Positions 61,196-64,000 of a stretch of 64,000 bases of DNA are shown here, piece after piece. The stretch is from Alteromonas_E sp965248545. Its GTDB lineage: Bacteria; Pseudomonadota; Gammaproteobacteria; Enterobacterales; Alteromonadaceae. The notes below the pieces were generated by a model that had not been told where the DNA came from, ran no database searches, and saw nothing but the letters and a program-made list of their open reading frames with translations. Positions within the stretch are counted from its first letter, which is position 1. The number at the start of each line of letters is the position of its first letter. The stretch is from assembly GCA_965248545.1 (NCBI GenBank), contig OZ252110.1, positions 4,092,001 to 4,156,000 on the forward strand. Direction: 5' to 3'. A program made the position numbers and the translations under genes.

Positions 61196-62380
61196 CTACA
61201 GTTCTGCCATGATTTCTTGTATCAACTGGTCGGTTTTATTGTCACATGCGCTGTAACCATGACAGTTCGAAAACAGCGTCACCGTAATGTCATCATCGAC
61301 AAAATAGAGATTGCGCGTTTCATAACCTACCTCGGCTCCACCATGATGGTACACCGATTGACCATTGATATTATCCACAAATAGGCCCAAACCGAAGTCA
61401 AAACCATAGGTCGTCGATACCACACTCGCCTCGCCGATGAGCAATTCGCGAATATCGTCTGTTACCACCGTATCATCGGTCATGATTGCTCTCAGTAATT
61501 GACTGAGATCGCTCACAGTTGTGACCAATGGTGCATCTGCTACGCCAACACTCTCATAAAATGGCTTAGTGTTTTCCATCTCTCCATCTTCGATAATGTA
61601 GCCTGAGATAGACATTCCCAGTTCGTTTTCAACGCCACCGTAATAGGTATCGTTCAGACCTAACGGAATGAGTACCCGATTGCGCAATGCACTCGAGTGG
61701 TGTTCACCTAGTACGGCATCAAGAACCAAACCCGCCAGTAAATAACCCGAATTTGAGTATTGAACCCCCATCCCTGGCTCAAAATAAGCGGGTTTGTTGT
61801 AGATAAATTGAAGAGCGTCAATATCCGTCTTCAACTGCCCAACCGTTTCTATTCCATATTCGAACCACTCTCCTGCGGTGTCATCATCGAGGTAGTCGTG
61901 AACACCTGCGGTATGGTTGAGTAGTTGCCGAATGGTGATTTGATCACTGTACGGAATGTTACTCAGAATACTGTCAGGCAAATAGTTCGAAATAAGATCA
62001 TCAATATTCAATAAGCCGTCTTCATGCAATAGAGTCACCAATAGTGCTGTCGCTTTCTTGCCCGCACTGCCGACTGGCATCTGGTCGTTAATGACCATCG
62101 GCTCCAGGGTGACTATGTCTGATACGCCTGCGGCTCCAGTGTAATCAATCTCTGGGCCTTCAACGCGTAAAATCAAACCAGGAACGTCATCCCCAACCGT
62201 ATTATCCAATAACGTCTGGAATGTTTCTGACAGCGAGGGCGGCTCTGGCTGTGGTTGTGGTTGCGGTTGTGGTTGAGGCTGCGGCTGTGGTGCCGGGGCA
62301 TCACTGCTTGAGCCACATCCACCCAGTACGCCTAAACTCATGGTCATTAGCCCCATTACTGCGATTTTCCGTAATTTCAT
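61196..62380 (-). CDS. Lipoprotein class C serine hydrolase with Pro-Gln linker
   Basis: A 394-residue lipoprotein from ATG 62380 (GAGAG nine bases upstream). Lipobox GVLGGC, Cys near residue 23, then a linker of alternating Pro-Gln pairs (about residues 31-47) encoded by a short hexamer repeat. PF00144 motifs: SAGK in MPVGSAGKKATALL near residue 100, LLNHTAGVHDYLDD, YSN in VQYSNSGYLLAGL near residue 205, and a final HHGGAEVGYETR with the third-motif HxG. Secreted hydrolase, substrate unknown. It lies directly upstream of TCS3 on the same strand and has a 7-4-7 repeat promoter. Confidence 0.88.
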   Translation of the reverse strand: MKLRKIAVMGLMTMSLGVLGGCGSSSDAPAPQPQPQPQPQPQPQPEPPSLSETFQTLLDNTVGDDVPGLILRVEGPEIDYTGAAGVSDIVTLEPMVINDQMPVGSAGKKATALLVTLLHEDGLLNIDDLISNYLPDSILSNIPYSDQITIRQLLNHTAGVHDYLDDDTAGEWFEYGIETVGQLKTDIDALQFIYNKPAYFEPGMGVQYSNSGYLLAGLVLDAVLGEHHSSALRNRVLIPLGLNDTYYGGVENELGMSISGYIIEDGEMENTKPFYESVGVADAPLVTTVSDLSQLLRAIMTDDTVVTDDIRELLIGEASVVSTTYGFDFGLGLFVDNINGQSVYHHGGAEVGYETRNLYFVDDDITVTLFSNCHGYSACDNKTDQLIQEIMAEL

Positions 62381-62453
62381 AACAATAATCTCTCTAAAAG
62401 TTAACGCTTGTGGGCATTGCAGTTCGAGACTGAATGACCGCGATTCGGGACTC

Positions 62454-62485
62454 AATTTAATCGGTAGAGGGTAAATACAGGGTAA
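62454..62485 (-). promoter_or_regulatory. 7-4-7 direct repeat plus -10-like hexamer (site E) before the serine hydrolase
   Basis: Minus strand: TTTACCC-TGTA-TTTACCC at 62485-62468 (perfect repeat), eight bases, then TAAATT at 62459-62454. The ATG is 73 bases beyond. The half-site differs from sites A-D (TTTACCC instead of TTTCACC), as might suit a sister regulator. The rest of 62381-62686 shows no gene; a possible promoter for the FAD oxidase was not identified. Confidence 0.55.
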
Positions 62486-62686
62486 AGATATCGAATTGAA
62501 AAACTAGGTTCGCTATCATGCAGCAGATGGTGTGGTGTTGACTCGCTCTTCAATACTGTAATAGCAACCAATTTTGTTGTATTGAATGGATGCTTAAGCT
62601 AACACGTATGAATATTTTATTCTTATAAAAATCTATACATTTAGGTAAACTATTTCAAAACCCAAAACCGCGATGAGAAACCCGTG

Positions 62687-64000
62687 ATGCTGCCAAAAGA
62701 ATATGACCAGTTTATTCAACGTGTTAGAGACACAATCCCCGAAGACAGGATCATCACGGACACATTTCAAACCTTAACCTATGGGACTGACGCCAGTTTT
62801 TATCGATTAACGCCCAAAATCATCGTAAAGGTTGCAAATGAAGCAGATGTTACTGAGGTTATGCGTCTGGCTGACCAAATGCACTTGCCGATCTGTTTTC
62901 GTGCCTCAGGCACGAGCTTGTCTGGCCAAGCGATCACCGATTCGATTTTAGTTTCAATCACGCCCGATTGGAAAGGCTATGAAATTCTCGACGACGGTAA
63001 ACGCATAAAAATGCAGTGCGGAGTTTTGGGTAGTGAAGCCAACAGTGCACTGGCCGCACACAACACCATGTTAGCGTTAATGCCTGCCTCTATCGACGCT
63101 GCAAGCGTCGGTGGTATGGCAATTAACAATGCAGCGGGCATGAATTCGCTCGATACCTATACCATGATGCACAGTGCGCGTTTTGTATTTTTAGATGGTT
63201 CCGTCTTAGACACAGGAACCCTAGCAAGTAGACAAGCATTTGCTGAGCAACGACCCGACCTGATAGAAGGCGTCTTGCGACTCGCCGAACAGTTAAAGTC
63301 TAACACTGCCGTTGCACAGCGCGTGTTAACCAAGTATTCAATCAAGAATACAACGGGGTATGGTCTACGAGCGCTTTTAGAGTTCGACGACCCAATCGAT
63401 ATGATTGCGCACCTGATGATCGGTTCAGAGGGAACGCTAGGATTTATTTCGGAAATCACCCATAACACAATAAACAAAGAGCCATTTAAGGCATCTGCAT
63501 TCTTGGTTTTTCCCGACATTGCAACTGCAGGAAAAGCAGTTACCCGTTTTAAACACAATAATACGCCGGTCACGGCTGCCGAAATGATCGATTACTTCTC
63601 GTTGCAAGCTGTCGCGCATATGGATGGCGTACCGGAATATGTAAAGGATGTTCCCTCCGGAACTGTTGCTATTCTGGTCCAAGCTGAGAGTGATTCACAC
63701 GCAGGGTTGCATGCCGACATTGAGTCAATAAAGGCAGAAATTTCAGACTTGCCCACAGTAGTACCATCCCGGTTTACCGAAGATCCTCGAGAATATGCAG
63801 CATATTGGACGGTTCGAAAAGGTATATTCCCCGCTGTTGGCGCCAATCGACCACCAGGCACAACCACACTGATTGAAGACGTTGCGTTCCCCATAAACAC
63901 GTTGTCAGAAGCATTAGTCGATTTACAGCAGCTGATGCAAAAATTTGAATATTTTGATGGCGTTATTTATGGCCATGCATTAGACGGCAACTTACATTTC
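62687..64000 (+). CDS. FAD-linked oxidase, D-lactate dehydrogenase/GlcD type, 3' end cut by the window edge
   Basis: The first 438 codons from ATG 62687 are present; the gene runs off the right edge. The PCMH-type FAD domain is clear: PKIIVKVANEADVTEVMRLA, the FAD-binding RASGTSLSGQAITDS, MPASIDAASVGGMAINNAAG and LMIGSEGTLGFISEITH. YDGVIYGHALDG-type residues at the visible end fit the FAD-oxidase C-terminal domain. Such proteins oxidise D-lactate or 2-hydroxyglutarate to the keto acid; the missing part could include Fe-S clusters as in Dld-II. It is a separate transcription unit from the serine hydrolase, in divergent orientation. Confidence 0.88.
   Translation, partial: MLPKEYDQFIQRVRDTIPEDRIITDTFQTLTYGTDASFYRLTPKIIVKVANEADVTEVMRLADQMHLPICFRASGTSLSGQAITDSILVSITPDWKGYEILDDGKRIKMQCGVLGSEANSALAAHNTMLALMPASIDAASVGGMAINNAAGMNSLDTYTMMHSARFVFLDGSVLDTGTLASRQAFAEQRPDLIEGVLRLAEQLKSNTAVAQRVLTKYSIKNTTGYGLRALLEFDDPIDMIAHLMIGSEGTLGFISEITHNTINKEPFKASAFLVFPDIATAGKAVTRFKHNNTPVTAAEMIDYFSLQAVAHMDGVPEYVKDVPSGTVAILVQAESDSHAGLHADIESIKAEISDLPTVVPSRFTEDPREYAAYWTVRKGIFPAVGANRPPGTTTLIEDVAFPINTLSEALVDLQQLMQKFEYFDGVIYGHALDGNLHF

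Noticed and set aside
61116..61200. Possible 7-4-7 repeat before the TCS3 regulator
   Set aside because: TTTGACA and TTTCAGT occur here, but the period is eight bases, not eleven, and there is no matching -10 spacing.

Overview
The window is a chromosomal stretch of a Gammaproteobacterium, probably a marine member of the Alteromonadales. This rests on an ABC-F protein that reads like a true YbiT orthologue, a YqhD/YqhC-type pair, RhlE, MerC, ZrgA-like and DUF3299 zinc genes, S46 and S41 peptidases, a GH17 beta-glucanase and many Alteromonas-style lipoproteins. No phage, IS element, CRISPR array, tRNA or rRNA was recognised. Gene density is high, on both strands. Both window edges cut a gene: a GPH-family sugar transporter on the left and a FAD-linked oxidase on the right.

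Layout. 1-2.7 kb: a beta-glucan locus (GPH transporter, membrane protein, secreted GH17). 2.7-8.9 kb: mixed metabolism, including a DUF1772-NmrA-AraC operon, a BASS transporter and a secreted trypsin-like protease. 9-20.1 kb: two paralogous OmpR-type two-component systems (TCS1, TCS2) with a membrane-anchored DJ-1/PfpI protein, a GGDEF-EAL protein, an S41 peptidase, a two-lobed aspartic protease with PDZ domain, and a small membrane gene broken by an in-frame stop. 20.2-27.3 kb: M24 peptidase, NYN-RhlE pair, NCS2 purine permease, ybiT. 27.4-33 kb: a large class-C serine hydrolase, then SDR, MarR, acyl-CoA dehydrogenase and alpha/beta hydrolase. 33-45.5 kb: a zinc-starvation island (TonB receptor, COG0523 GTPase, Tat-exported PhoX-like protein, Zur, MacB/LolD-like ABC pair, two DUF3299 proteins, Met/His-rich protein, MerC, ZrgA-like His-Asp-repeat protein, an EEP-HAD fusion and DUF1826) with Zur-box-like palindromes. 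45.5-58 kb: S46 dipeptidyl peptidase, SGNH lipoprotein, ankyrin protein, solute-binding protein, exported DJ-1 plus GlxA regulator, YqhD next to a YqhC-like regulator killed by an in-frame TAG, DinB, hydrolases. 58-64 kb: a third paralogous TCS (TCS3), a lipoprotein serine hydrolase and the partial FAD oxidase.

The most striking new signal is a promoter architecture found five times: a 7-4-7 direct repeat close to TTTCACC-N4-TTTCACC, placed 8-10 bases before a -10-like hexamer. It precedes the TCS1 regulator gene, the DJ-1 gene downstream of TCS1, the TCS2 regulator-S41 operon, the aspartic protease-TCS2 kinase operon, and the serine hydrolase beside TCS3. It links three sister signalling systems to envelope or secreted hydrolases and suggests a local, cross-connected regulon. 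The three kinases also lack a recognisable G1 (DxGxG) box. The second signal is the zinc island, in which Zur-type operators flank not only uptake genes but also a lipoprotein fusing a nuclease-like EEP domain to a HAD acid phosphatase.
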